Of a stretch of DNA of 64,000 nt, positions 1-11,308 are shown one piece after another. Where the stretch lies: assembly GCA_002749535.1 (NCBI GenBank), contig MZZL01000380.1:620001-684000 (forward strand), read 5' to 3'. Under the pieces are notes generated by a model. That model was not told the DNA's origin. It ran no database searches and saw only the letters and a list, made by a program, of their open reading frames with translations. Positions within the stretch are counted from its first letter, which is position 1, and each line of letters starts with the position of its first letter. Position numbers and translations under genes: made by a program. The DNA comes from Apophysomyces variabilis (taxonomy: Eukaryota; Mucoromycota; Mucoromycetes; Mucorales; Mucoraceae).

Positions 1-217
1 TGGTAAGTGGAAAAATGCAAAATTGAATAGGTCTAGTCAACTTCGATATCGTGCTATATAGTTGATTGAAGAATGCGAAGAAAGATTTAGCGAAGGTGAT
101 TTGGAAGACATGCTAAACATTGTTTTGGAATCACTACCGCGAGACGACGATATGAAAGAAGACGAAGAAGGGGAGCAGGATGCAGGAGCTGAAGACATGG
201 AACAGGATGATGAATAG
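1..217 (+). CDS. 3' end of an unrecognised gene, acidic C-terminus
   Basis: The window opens inside a gene. A canonical donor (GTAAGT) begins at base 3 and its intron runs to the AG at 60-61. The last exon, 62-217, encodes 51 residues ending at a TAG (215-217). It starts with a helical-looking segment rich in Glu and Leu and ends in a strongly acidic tail (EDEEGEQD and EDMEQDDE). Too little is present to name the family. Acidic tails of this kind are common on nuclear and chromatin or splicing proteins, but that is only suggestive. Confidence 0.6.
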
Positions 218-1520
218 AAACGGACAGACGAATTACCAGCACTCTATGAACCTTTCATATTATATCTTTCACACCTATATTGAATCTGACTAGAGATATA
301 GCATTTGGCATTCGAAATTAAACAACAAGCCAAGCCCTGTAGGATGGCACAGACACACTCTATTTGGAAATAACCAACGATTTATTCAATGTGGCGGTGG
401 CTGAAAGTGTTTAAAGATTAGTCAAAGTTACCGATCACTAAAATAGGGGATTCTACATGGAAATTACGGAGGAACATGTGTGACCAACAGTATTTTTATC
501 CTCTTGATTATTGAAGAGAAGAGGACCGAATTCCTGTGATAGAGACGTCATAGGTAGCTATCCTGATGAAGCATCCCGCAAACCTCTTGCTATGACCGCG
601 TAAGACTCGAAACAGTCGGACAATGATTATTCCACCTGTATGCAATTTGTTTCAAATTTGGCTCTGTTTCCAACTGTCGTTCGATATTGTCTTTATAGAC
701 AGCCGCCTTTTCGCCCGGTTAATACCATGTTTGAAACTGCTCATTTACACCTGCAGAATGTCTCCTGAAAGGCATCAACACCCAATTTTCGAACATCGGA
801 AAAGATAAATGCCGCAAATGTCATGGATGTGCTTTGAGGATACTGATATGTTTCATAATGGGATGGATGAAGTGCAGCTAGTCTTTGTAAATATATTACA
901 GAATGATGAACATGAAACCTACTTTGCGTACAACATTAGGGTCTCTGATAAAGTCGGCGATGCTGTTCGATAACGACTACGTCTTACATGGGTGAATGTA
1001 ACAGTTCATCGTACTGCAGGCGAGCATGACTTGTTGATTGTTATGTTAGTTTGTTTCTTTTCTCTGCATATCGGTCCGACGGGCATGAGTTGTTATCTAT
1101 TGTTTAATCCCATTTTTGCCTATGACAAGCTGGTATGGGCATGTCTCGCATTCACTGTTGCTTGCTTAGCGCCTCTGACCGAACCTCATGACTCATGGTT
1201 ATTTTCTGCTTAGGACACCTGTTCGGCATGGTTGAACGATATGATAGCCTTTGCTTTATTACGGGGAAATGCTTGCTGCTTGTTGAAACGGTGAGGTTAT
1301 GCGCCTCAATGTTCCGGTATGTCCATCATTACTAGATCAAGCGTAGTGGCTGAAAGAAAAGGTTGGCAGCGAATCCTGAGCGTGTGAAACGTGACACATT
1401 GCACAACATGAAAGAGAAGCTGACCTGTCCAATTATGGACTGCTGAGGAAAGAAAAAAGCTTTTCTCCGTTAGTGTCATCACACTTTCTTTTCTTTCCTT
1501 TGTTACATATCTTTTATCCG
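218..1520. other. Intergenic region with no supported gene
   Basis: About 1.3 kb between the truncated left-hand gene and the coiled-coil gene. Open frames on either strand are short (under 80 codons), lack recognisable protein features and have no splice sites that extend them convincingly. The right part must contain the promoter of the gene starting at 1521; I see no clear TATA box. Nothing else can be supported. Confidence 0.5.
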
Positions 1521-3338
1521 ATGGAAACCCCAAAACGTAAAGAAGTCAAACGGAATATGACACTTGGCCCTCAAACACCTATTGAGGACTGGGAAGTGGA
1601 ACGAGTGACGGTATATATACCTGCCTAGCAGCGCGAACCAAAACGTATTCCTTAACAATAAGCTATACATAGGTTATGCGGGACAACCGGGAATACCGGG
1701 ACCGGGCAGAGTACCTTGAGCGCAAGGTGGAGGAGGACCAAGCCATGTACGAGAAGAATACAGCAAGTGTAAGCAAATATAACTCTGTTCATGAAAGATG
1801 TATGTCATAACGTGGTGTAAAGCTACTACGAGAAATGAAAATGAAGGAAACAATTCTGGAGAAACGATTACAGGATGTTGAATCACAGCTTATGGAAGAA
1901 GTAAGGAAAATTTTAACTTTCTGTTCTCGTTCTGGAACTAACTGACTACGCAAAAGATTCGAGAACTACAACAACAATTGGAAGCCGAAAAACAAGAACA
2001 CGAAAACGACGTACGGGAGCTGCGTTCACAATATGAGAAGATGATGCAGGCAGAGCATAAAAAACACAATCAGAGGATATCCAGTCTTCAAGAACGTTTA
2101 AATTCCAAGGATGCTGCGTATGAAGCTTTACAGAAATCATATCTTGGCCGAGAAGAAGGGGATACAGATGAACTACAGTTAGCGAAAGAAGAGCTGGCAA
2201 AGGAAAGAAGCAAGCATGCCAAAGAACGTGCGCAATGGGATGAGGAGCGTGCAAAACACATGGAGGCCATGGAAGCTTTGAAGACGACACTGCTGGCTAC
2301 ATCGGCAACAGACGGTGATGAGGCTGCTCCCGTTAGTGATAATTTGCTAAAGGAGAACCAGCAATATCAACACCAGTTAGAGGTTATAAAGGAACAGCAA
2401 AGGAAAGATAATACACTTATTGCGGAACTACAAACTCAAGTAGAAGCCGCGGAAAAGAAGCTCAGGGACAGCGAAGAAAGGCAGAAGCAAAAAATTGCGC
2501 GTCTTACGGAGAACTTTGATAGCGAGATGGCTCGTCTTCGAGACTTGTTTTTCAACGAGAGTCGTGAAATGGCAATGCACAACGAAGCTAAGATGCAAAA
2601 CTTACAAGCAGAGCATGAAGAAATACTGCGGGAAACAAAGGAACGCTTCGAAACGGAAAAGGCCGTGTGGCAAATAGAACACCAATCTGTTGTAGACAAA
2701 ATGGGGCGGGAATTTAAAAAGGATAAAGAAGATACTGTGGCGCGGTTGGAGCACGAGTGGCGTACGAAGGTTCAAGATATCCAGGCCTCTATGTCTCAAG
2801 ATGCAATGGATGTCCAAGCACATTGGGAAAACAAACTGGAAGAAATTGAAGAAGCAAGACAAAAAGAGTTAAAACGATTGAAAACCGAGCTAGACGTGGT
2901 GAAAGACCGTCTAGGTAAGGAGATCGACAGACGACGTGGCATCCAGGAGGACTTGGTGGCATTGGAAAAACAACTACGAGATGAGGTAGCCGAATCAATA
3001 CTGTACAAGTTCAAGGCGACAGAGCTACAAAAACACAAACAAACATTGGAAAATAAGATAAACGAGGTATGCCATGCTGCTATAGAAGACAAAGTTGCTT
3101 ACACGGACAACATAAGTTACAAGAAGATTCTCGACACGCTCGTCAGTTGGCACATAATATCTTGGCTATTTTGGCCCCTGAAGACTCTCGCCCTTTTCCC
3201 CACCAAACTTCGCTTGCCGATATGTTACACGCATCCATTCAACATGTGACGACATTGTACGTCCAGCGAGGCGTATTGGAACGGGTAATAGGATATATAT
3301 ATCCGGCTTCCGCTAGCGTTTTAACGTCTTTTTCGTAG
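1521..3338 (+). CDS. Coiled-coil protein, 531 residues, family not recognised
   Basis: Five exons join cleanly in phase 0: 1521-1610, 1673-1768, 1823-1900, 1957-3066 and 3117-3338. The first ATG (1521) is used because it opens the first exon and is followed by a good GT donor. Residues about 35-440 are almost uninterrupted charged heptad-like sequence rich in Glu, Lys, Gln and Arg, predicting a long coiled coil. The ends differ: residues 1-30 hold TLGPQTPIEDWE, and the final 73 residues are non-coiled and rather hydrophobic (LAHNILAILAP, GVLERVIGYIYPASASVL). A rod with short terminal domains suggests a scaffold or cytoskeletal protein. It recalls cilium- and basal-body-type coiled-coil proteins in general style, but I cannot assign a family. 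The reading frame is intact and all five junctions are canonical, so the gene looks functional. Confidence 0.75.
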
Positions 3339-3757
3339 ACCGTCGAGTCACAATACGCATTGAACTCCTATTCATATGGATACTAGAGGCAAATGGGCAT
3401 TGTAAAACTGCATCACTGTATATATTCCCGCTTTTGCATTAAGATTTGCATGCTTTAAAAACTGTGTCGAATTGAGAAAAGCAATACAATTGCTTCCTGG
3501 TTGCTTCACTACAAGGAACACTAAAATGATGCGGAAGCAATAGCTAGCTTGTCTTCCTCATGTAATAAATAATGTAAACATGTTTAAATATCTCACACAC
3601 TAACAACCATCAAGTAAACATATTCTTTTGCAAACTATTTTACCATTCAAGGACGTTTTTCACCGTAACAATAATAGATTTATTGTGCTAAACCCTCTTG
3701 AAAAAATGAAATATAAAAGATCAGATGGAACTGTAGTACTAAGTGACGCAAGGGAGC
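3339..3757. other. Tail-to-tail intergenic spacer
   Basis: AT-rich spacer between the 3' ends of two convergent genes. AATAAA-like hexamers occur near 3565 and, on the minus strand, near 3680. They could serve polyadenylation of both genes. No ORF or repeat is seen. Confidence 0.4.
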
Positions 3758-6700
3758 CTACAAAGTACTCATCCGAATAGCTAAATCCTGATAGACTTGT
3801 GCTTTTTCCTTATCGCACTCAACACCGATGCCTTCCTTGTAGCATCTGCTTATTGCGGGAAGAACTCCATCTATACCAGATTCAACGAGGGTAAGCAAAA
3901 GTTGAAAACCAAAAGCTGGATCAGGCTGGTGGATCCCCCAGCCATATAAGTGATACATGGCCACCATAAATTTGGCATAGGGTTCATATCCTGCAATCTC
4001 GGCAAAGGCCAAGAAGGCATCCTGCCAGAGCTTTTCCGATTCAAAAGGATCCGTTGACGCCCTTGCCAAAGCATGTTTCACATTTGCAGCGGCCAATCGT
4101 GCAAGCTGATAGGGTGTTTCAGTGTTGATATAAGAATACCAGTGCAAAGCCTTGTTAAGGTTAACACCGACGTTCTTGCTGTATCCCTTTTCATAGTACT
4201 GTGCTACTTTTAGCGCCGCACCAGCAGTTCCAAGTGTGGCTGCAATGAAATAGTAAACAAACGCCACCTCATGATTTTGAGAAATAATACAATGCTCTGC
4301 AGTGAAACCAGAATGGTAGAGATTTGCAAGCTCATAGTACGCTTTTCCTACTGATAATAATGCAGCTTCTTCGTACATTTGCAGCGCCTGTTGATATTCT
4401 CCGTTTTCCCACAGTAGCTTTGCTTGGTCACAGTAAAATCTTCCATTGCTTTCCATTCTTCTTACGTTTAAACTTTCCATCCTGCTCGCTCTATTGGATG
4501 TGTCGGTAGATGTCTTATATGTCTTGCCATCTTCCTGAGTTTGCAGAGCGTGCTGAACGTCATCAGTGACGTCGATGTCCTCTTCGTCCTGTTGATCATT
4601 TTGGTTGTCAAGCTGGGTTGCTCTGATCTCCTCCTCAAGCTGTTTCGGCAGCTTTACTGGATAGTACGAAAAGCCAGGTTCTGGGGTTACGTTGTTGCTT
4701 ATATTCCTGATTATTTGCCATCTAGATCGGTTCGACTCGAACTTCATAGCAGTATTAGATATTATACAGCTAAGCTTGCCAGCAGCGTAAGTCAGATACA
4801 ATCGATCGGATCCTTGTAATGGGGCCAAGCTTTCAAAGCATATAATATCACCAATTTGCACGTAGCTGTTATGGGTTGTATCCTGTTCCTCATGATCCAA
4901 TGCATATCTCTTTACTTTCCTACGGTACCAATTAACCAGTGATTGTTTTAATCTAACACTACTCAACCATAAATACTCGCAATCGGAGCCTTCCAGCTCG
5001 TTCTTTAATCCATCGTATTCGGACCTGTCCTGCCCTTCAGCGGTGTTTTCCAGACATTGGGTAATTGATATGAAATCCTGTAAAGTCCTGTATATTCTTG
5101 CATTCACAATCATAGTATCATTGTAGTTTTTGACTGATCTTGCCATTGCAGCTAATTCTCTCTCATCATTTAATTTGCTGGCGCATGCCGACTCGCTCGA
5201 TTGGATAAACTCCAATTGCACAATATCGCCATACCGGACATGCTGGATACCAGGAGATGGTTGGCACAGTTGGTTTGCAGGTGTTATATTGACAATGATA
5301 GTATTGTTTTGAAAGGGTTCTGAGACTGTGTGTGTCGATCGTTTTTGTCCGATTTGAGCACTCCCAATCTTATCCTTTACTTTATGGTTATGGACAGATT
5401 CCTCTTCGCTTTGTAACTTCTTAAATTTCCACTGGTTTTCATCGTTTTTTAACAAAGCTATGCCCCATTGACAAATATTTGCTCCTCTCCGTTTAGTCGC
5501 TGACATTGAATATGTATTAGCTGCTGAACGACCATGCGTACAATAGACGCAAGCAAGCTATAATTAAGGTTAACCATGCAATTTTTTTCAGATACGGCTG
5601 TATTTACTGTATCAGAGATCATATCTTCTGTGACAGAGAAACCCCATTGCTTGCATGCACTGTGACAGAATTCTAGTGCACTGTTGCTAGTAACGAAAGT
5701 CTGCTCTGTAAGCTGCTTGAATAATAATTCAGTCTCCATAATGTATCCGATAGACTTTCGTTCGTTTAAAAGGGTTTCGGTGTCGTTTTGTCTGTCCTTG
5801 TCTGGGATTAGTTGGCACAAGGTTATCTTCAACGGGCAGTTGTATCGTGCTCGGTTATCCGCTGAAAGCACGTTCTCATATGTGAGCTGTATTTTGTATT
5901 GCTCTTCTACGTTTAATAACTTGTAGAGTGGTCTCAGATGTCTTCTAAGGATGACGACTGGATTTGCCTGTACTGTACGTATCCACCCCAGAATATCATT
6001 CCAAAGCAAGCAGACAGATTGGCCGCCTGAAAATGTACAATGAGAAATTAGCCCCAAGCTTACGTACACTGGTTAGCGTACCAATAGCGCTCCATTTCCC
6101 ACTCGTAGAAACACTCTTTTCAATTGAGCTAGTCACGTCTTGCGTGATAAGCTTATGGGGAGCTTTCATGGTATTTTCGGCATTAGAAGATCTGATGGCC
6201 CCTTGGTTATCTTCTCCCAAGCCGAAAGCTTTGGATATCCTTACTGTTCCCTGCGTATTCAAGTATTCTTCGCACATTTGCAAGTATCCCTGGTACCGCT
6301 TCCTGATATTTTTAATTTGAGGTATATCTTCGTTTTGAAGTTCCTGTGATGCAGCTCGAAGAATTATGCGGCCCCCTATAACGTGGTCCTGTTATGGAGG
6401 CTACTCTTTCTGTAATTCTGTCGTACCAATGTCCACTTCTCTGGGATAATAATAGCCAAAGCGCTGGAAAACATCTTGTAATGCATAATAGGTATCATAA
6501 TCCAATTTCCCGATTTGTAATGCATTTGTTATCGCTTCTTTAAATTGCTTGGTTGGCTGGATAAATTGTTTTTCCAAATAGAGCTACAAACATTGTAAGT
6601 TAGCACAGAGCAGCTTACAGATACTTTTCCCCGCTAGATATGTACTTGTTTATATGTCACATATATCAAGTCGTATGTAACTTTCGTGTCATCGTCATGA

Positions 6701-9176
6701 TGCACACCAATATTATGTCGTTCCTTGAATGCTGCCTGTGAACCTAAAGCAAAGCCTGGACTTCCTGGCCAACTTTTTCCTATTTCCTTGTCCAAAGACG
6801 CAAAGTTTTCCATGTTATCCGAGATCTTCGCATCTCGCTTTCTTAATTCTATATCTGGCTTGTCGAGCAAACTGCGACGCATAATACTTCTGCAAAACGC
6901 TGTATTATGGGCAAGTTCTATTGCCTGTTCCTCTGCATCCATTCCGTCGAAATGCAACCCTCTTGGCATTTCTATATCGTCATGCGAAATCTGATTATTG
7001 TCCTCATATAGCTGCAGTACGTGTATGCGCTGTTCGTCATCTAATAGGTCATACATTGGCTTAATTGACTTAAAGTACACACGTTCTTGGTTGCTTCGAG
7101 TGGATGCGATCCAATCTTGAGTATTCTTGAATATAGAATTACCACCTATGCCAGACTGCTTAATCAGCCGCACTGAATACTATCTAAGATTGTTCAACGA
7201 AATTCTTTACCGATAACGTTGATTTGAGATGCCTCACTGTAATACCCGCACGCTTCCTCAATCACTTTTATTCCCTCTTCGAGTGACAAGGCTTCTGGTA
7301 TAGGGTGATGTTTGGAATGGTACACTAATCTTCCACCTAGGATATATATAATTTAGTTAAGATATTTAAAGACAAATATTCACAACGCCTTACCGAGCAA
7401 AATGGAAGAGGGATAATAATAACCAAAGCGACCAAACACTCTTTCCAACTCTTGGTATCTTTTTTCGGCTTTCAGGTTTAACGCATTGGCAACTGCTTGT
7501 TTCAGATCGTCAGTTGCTTTTGTGAACTTGGGATCAAACACAATCTATGGTCAAGTTTCAATAATTTCGGCCTATTGATGCAAAATCAAGAGAAAATAAA
7601 CACATCTCCTATTAACCGTATCAGACATCCGTAAAACAAAGGCACGGATGGATGAATCCCCACAATCAGTAGACAAGGGAGATCTTCTAGAACATCTGAC
7701 CCAAATCTGTAAGCATGGGGTGTTCTCTGTTACGGAGGCTCGGAGCGACTGATATTTCTCGAATCGCAATTCCCGCCGGTCATACAAGTATGCTTATTTT
7801 CTCTCAAAGCAATATCCCTACCTCCCGCCATATCACGTATATGGCTAAATACTTCGTTTTCTTATCCGTATTTAGTAGCTTTATCCTGCTACAGTTGATG
7901 TAATGGTTCATTGCTGCTAATTCGAATCCGGATCGCTCTGTTTTCCCATTTACAGCATTCGAAGGCAGGAAAGCATGCACGTGAGCTTCGTTTAATATAT
8001 CCGAACGACGGACCATACATTCCACATGCGGAGCTGCCCCAGAAACTACGCACTTCAGTACGCTACTAATATATCTTTCATCCTGTAACTCTACAACATC
8101 TTCAACCGCCAATGCTCCATCAAAATGTATCCCTTTCGCAGCACCTAGCCTAACCGTCTTTTTTGAAGTATGAATGAGGACATTTGCCGTGTCATCTCCA
8201 GCTTTCTCTTGTGGCTCAGTAGCAAATGCTTGCTTATTATAGTACGTTCTATATACTTGCCGTATTTTTGAACTCGTTTCGCTTGCTAGCAGGTCATACA
8301 GCGGGTTCACGTTTGCTGCTAAGATAAACACTTGATGATCCGCGATACTCTCGAGCCAGCCAGCAACGTCAACAGGGTCGTCTGTGAGTAAACTTGGTTT
8401 ACCTCCTATAAAGAGAATGGAACGATAAGAAATCTTATACAGCACGCATGGATAAACCTTGATTATACCGAAACTTTTCCAATGTATATTTTCGCTTATA
8501 ACCTTCTCTATAATGTACTTTGGCGAGCCACGAAGTTCACAAGTATGTTCATAAGAGAATTTGCCGCCTTGGTTCATGTTAGAATCCAATTATTTTCGTC
8601 CTAGCGTTTACCCAGCATGATCCAGCTCGGATAATAATAGCCAAACAGCTTAAACACTGTCTCTAACCTTGCGAACTTGTCACTGATACTGGTTGCAGAG
8701 AGAGCAGTTTGAATCGACTCTTCAAATTCTTTTGTCGCCTTAAAAGAATTGTACGAAAAGAAGACCTATGGTTACCGTTATTGACAGACGTTCCTTTCGC
8801 TCGCTCACTATCAACCAACATGTCTACGAGCTATATACACATTGTGCGTGACTAAAGCTTCATCGGATGTGCATCGGTTAACTTTTAGGGCATGGCATGC
8901 GTAAAAGTTGAACTCCATAGTCCCTGGTAATTGTAAATGTGTGCCTTCATCCAGTAGTGCACGATATCCGATGTGGTTATCCCATTTGATATTATTATGC
9001 GGTACTTTTAAGACGCACTTGGGATAAAAATGCGCCTCTGCATCGCTCCTGGTTTCAATAGCTTGCTTTTTAGCTTGTGTTCCATCAGCGTGGACTCCAT
9101 AAAACCACCCTAACTGCTTCCTTGGGTTAGAACAGTCATGAATTAATATATCCTCAAAGCCTTCAAGGATGATCAA
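3758..9176 (-). CDS. Three-module MACPF-like protein with beta-trefoil-like region and C-terminal Sel1 repeats
   Basis: One large minus-strand gene. Its 582-codon 3' exon (3758-5506) ends in Sel1-type repeats (about residues 365-575), with the usual A-x-x-Y-x-x-A and G-hydrophobic-G spacing. Before them is a region with two R/Q-x-G-D-I-V/I strands (VRYGDIVQLEF, YVQIGDIICFE) like a MIR/beta-trefoil fold. Upstream are three copies of one module: a head with G-[IVL]-H-x-D-G, an exon with FGYYYP followed by L/I-GG across a splice, and a tail with W, then V-I, then P-[LM]-Y-[DK]-LL. FGYYYPxxxxLGG fits the MACPF signature (Y-G-T-H-Y then GG). Exons at 7806-8403 and about 6640-7150 each carry the tail of one module and the head of the next, so the modules share one polypeptide. 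Equivalent introns have equal phases. MACPF proteins insert into membranes; a defence or allorecognition role is inference. No ATG opens the 5' frame, and the junction near 5460-5590 is unresolved. Confidence 0.6.
5880..9176 (-). repeat. Tandem triplication of a MACPF-like module within one gene
   Basis: Module 1 spans about 9176-8230, module 2 about 8140-6995 and module 3 about 6970-5890. Shared landmarks in order are GVHADG / GIHFDG / GLHFDG; FGYYYPSWIM / FGYYYPSSIL / FGYYYPREVD; a GG at the start of the next exon; and PLYDLL / PMYDLL / PLYKLL. The exon carrying FGYYYP starts at phase 0 in all three copies, after introns at about 8765, 7550 and 6593. Copies are diverged in protein sequence, so the duplication is old. 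Module 2 alone has an enlarged intron (about 7551-7803) in place of the roughly 45-60 nt introns of the other two. Confidence 0.65.
7624..7749 (+). pseudogene. Inverted coding fragment inside the module 2 intron of the MACPF-like gene
   Basis: Read on the plus strand, opposite to the host gene, this stretch encodes a 40-residue segment ending at a TGA. It contains ICKHGVFSVTEARSD. The host gene itself, on the minus strand near 5600-5690, encodes ACKQWGFSVTEDMISD, with a preceding L-E shared as well. The DNA is also alike: GCATGGGGTGTTCTCTGT here against GCAATGGGGTTTCTCTGT there. This is best read as a partial, inverted copy of the host gene or a relative, now sitting in an intron. It has no start codon and no continuation. 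Confidence 0.5.
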
Positions 9177-9207
9177 TTACAGGAAGATTTTTCTCTTTGC
9201 TTGTCAT

Positions 9208-10059
9208 ACGAGACTATTGTATAGAAAGAAGAGGAGCCACACTCAAGAACTGTTTCAGTAAATTATATAATTTAGTCCAACTTTAATAAAGTTTAAACTT
9301 TAGATGACCATCACGGCCTGTATTGCTACTGGCAATAACGAAGCGAAAGACTGTAACCAGTCTCCAGATACAAGAACATTGTAGCAAAACAGCGAAACTT
9401 ATGTGAATTGGATATATTTTCGCCTACAACCAAATAAAAACCATTGATTCCTGTCTTACTGACTTGCTTTGTGCACCAATGTGATTTTCTTGTGCCACAA
9501 AAGGTAAATCTTGCACAACTCTTTCCAAAGAACGTTAACCGCTCCTATCTCGGTAACGCCGGGAGAAATGGTTCGATTTGAACAAAGACACGGTGGATAT
9601 GTCGTTACTTTTCATAACTATAGTCTCTCCTACCGCTACCTCTAACATTCCACATATCAATGTAGAAGAAGAAACTATAACCAAAGTTCTTCCCCATTAA
9701 TCACTAAAGTTGATATTGCGTCCCTTCTCTAGAGAAACGTTTAACCCTTCGCTTTCTCCTCTCCTCTGTAGTTTACAGGATTCTGATTTTCCCATGGCAT
9801 GTTTAATTTCGCTGCAGTGGACCCTTCAAAAATCCAACCTCTAATGTTTTCTCCATGGCTAAGGCGAAGTATGAAATACCCTTGTCATTTTTCTGATTTC
9901 TACGGTCTATACATCCACGACATTATCTTGATAGATATACGTTAAAACAAATGTGATATTGACAATGCTAGGAGAACGCAATGATCGTATCTGTTCATTC
10001 CTGTCAGCTTTCGTCTTGGTTGAATGAGGGTAACAGGGTTTTTTTTTCACCAGACAGGA
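9208..10059. other. Spacer between the MACPF-like gene and Rcf1, no supported gene
   Basis: About 850 bp of AT-rich sequence with no ORF worth reporting. It should contain the promoter of the MACPF-like gene (reading leftwards) and the 3' end of the Rcf1 gene. The only ATG just upstream of the MACPF-like frame lies at 9205-9207 and is in another frame that closes after 14 codons. A run of nine T occurs near 10040. Confidence 0.4.
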
Positions 10060-10463
10060 TTACTGTTCCTTTTTTGCTGCTTTTTCTTTATATGAGTAGT
10101 AAAGCGATCCGCCTACCATGGCAAGGACAGTAAATCCCTGTGCAGCCACTATCGAGAAGGTACTTTAATTGTTGGATTAGCGAGGATATGTCGACTACCT
10201 CTCAAACGAAACATGTTATTTGCATAAGCTTTGTTTCCTGTCCTGACACCCACTGTCGCTGCAACCAAAGCGAAACAAGTCAAGGCCACACCTAAGAAAA
10301 CGAACAAAGTATATAAGCTATGGAAATGACCCATTCTATTGCAGTTACCCGCAGGAACAAGTGGTTCTTCCTTTGACTTTCTCTTCATTCGATCCCATGC
10401 AGATTCTCCCTCCATGACTACTCGCATGCGATCTAATTCTTCTCGGGTGTATTCTTTGGACAT
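10060..10463 (-). CDS. RCF1: Rcf1/HIG1-domain respiratory supercomplex factor
   Basis: Three exons: 10463 to about 10347, about 10289-10207, and about 10157-10060. The first exon ends with WDRMKRKSKEEPLVPAG, the HIG1 N-terminal signature (K-x-E-P-L-V-P-x-G). The second encodes transmembrane helix 1 (CFALVAATVGV) and the GNKAYANNMFRLR loop, with the Gln/Asn- and Arg-rich pattern typical of HIG1. The third gives VAAQGFTVLAMVGGSLYYS, helix 2, and a Lys-rich tail ending at TAA 10060-10062. In yeast, Rcf1 sits in the mitochondrial inner membrane and stabilises complex III-IV supercomplexes and cytochrome oxidase. The predicted length of about 100 residues is short for the fungal family (often 150-200), lacking an extended C-terminus. 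The small exons and the frame through both introns are consistent. Confidence 0.88.
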
Positions 10464-10940
10464 CTGTAGTAATCAAAGCTCAAAGGAAAGTGAGGCAAGT
10501 GTTTCCGACAAAGCAAACCAAATCTTTAGGGGTCCCAGTCACTTCTGTGCTCAACTTGCTGCTCAGTCGCACGTCGTATTTCCCCAACAAATTTATATTT
10601 TCTATTCTACTTGTTTCTTGTTTGTGTTTCGCATTGTTAAACGCACTATACATACGAATGATGCTAATGTATTTTGTTGATATGGAGCTTTATCTAAAGC
10701 GTAATGATAAATCCGGCGTATTTTTCTTAGATGGCATGATCGCCTGAAGGAGACAGCAATTGAGAGTTATCCAGTAAGCCGGGGGATATCATGCTCTTTC
10801 GTTTATGCGTCAACACGGCGATCACAATGGTATAAGTGACGATTACTATGATACAGAAGACTGGTACAGTGAACCGTACTACTTGAATAGGCGAGCAAGT
10901 TAGCCTATGACACTTGAGTTAGTTATGCGGAATTTTTCAG

Positions 10941-11135
10941 TTATACTCTATTCAACCGGCTAAAAGAAAGAGTGCTTGACTTTTTGTTATGTTCTGGCAT
11001 GAAGAAAGGATCCTCATCGTCGTCATCGCTTTCTACATAGGTAGCAAACTCGATGGCCTCTTCTTCATTTTCGGATGCTGCTGTATCCTCTGCCATACTT
11101 AATAAGTGCCGTTGATCCTCTTTGTGTTGTCTCAT
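10941..11135 (-). CDS. Small acidic hypothetical protein
   Basis: A 64-codon ORF beginning with ATG at 11135 and carrying a dense acidic patch (ESDDDDEDPFF) after a Glu-rich helix-like stretch. Its end is Ser/Arg rich. No domain is recognised. It could be a small protein in its own right or one exon of a longer gene; an in-frame start and stop are present but there is no independent support such as a family motif. Confidence 0.35.
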   Translation of the reverse strand: MRQHKEDQRHLLSMAEDTAASENEEEAIEFATYVESDDDDEDPFFMPEHNKKSSTLSFSRLNRV

Positions 11136-11308
11136 GGGAACAACAATCGGGAAGCAAACGAAAGCAACGTCAGATTAAAAAGTCGCAGTATGCCAACTTT
11201 TTTATTATTTTAACACCAAAAATTTCAGTTCATTTTTCTGTCCTCTCTCTTTGTGGTTGACCCACAACACCTGATAGTTATAAAGAAGGAGCGAGTATGC
11301 TCTTTCAG

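Noticed and set aside
8811..9176. Taking 9176 as a true translation start
   Set aside because: The codon there is TTG on the minus strand, not ATG; only the frame, not the start, is supported.
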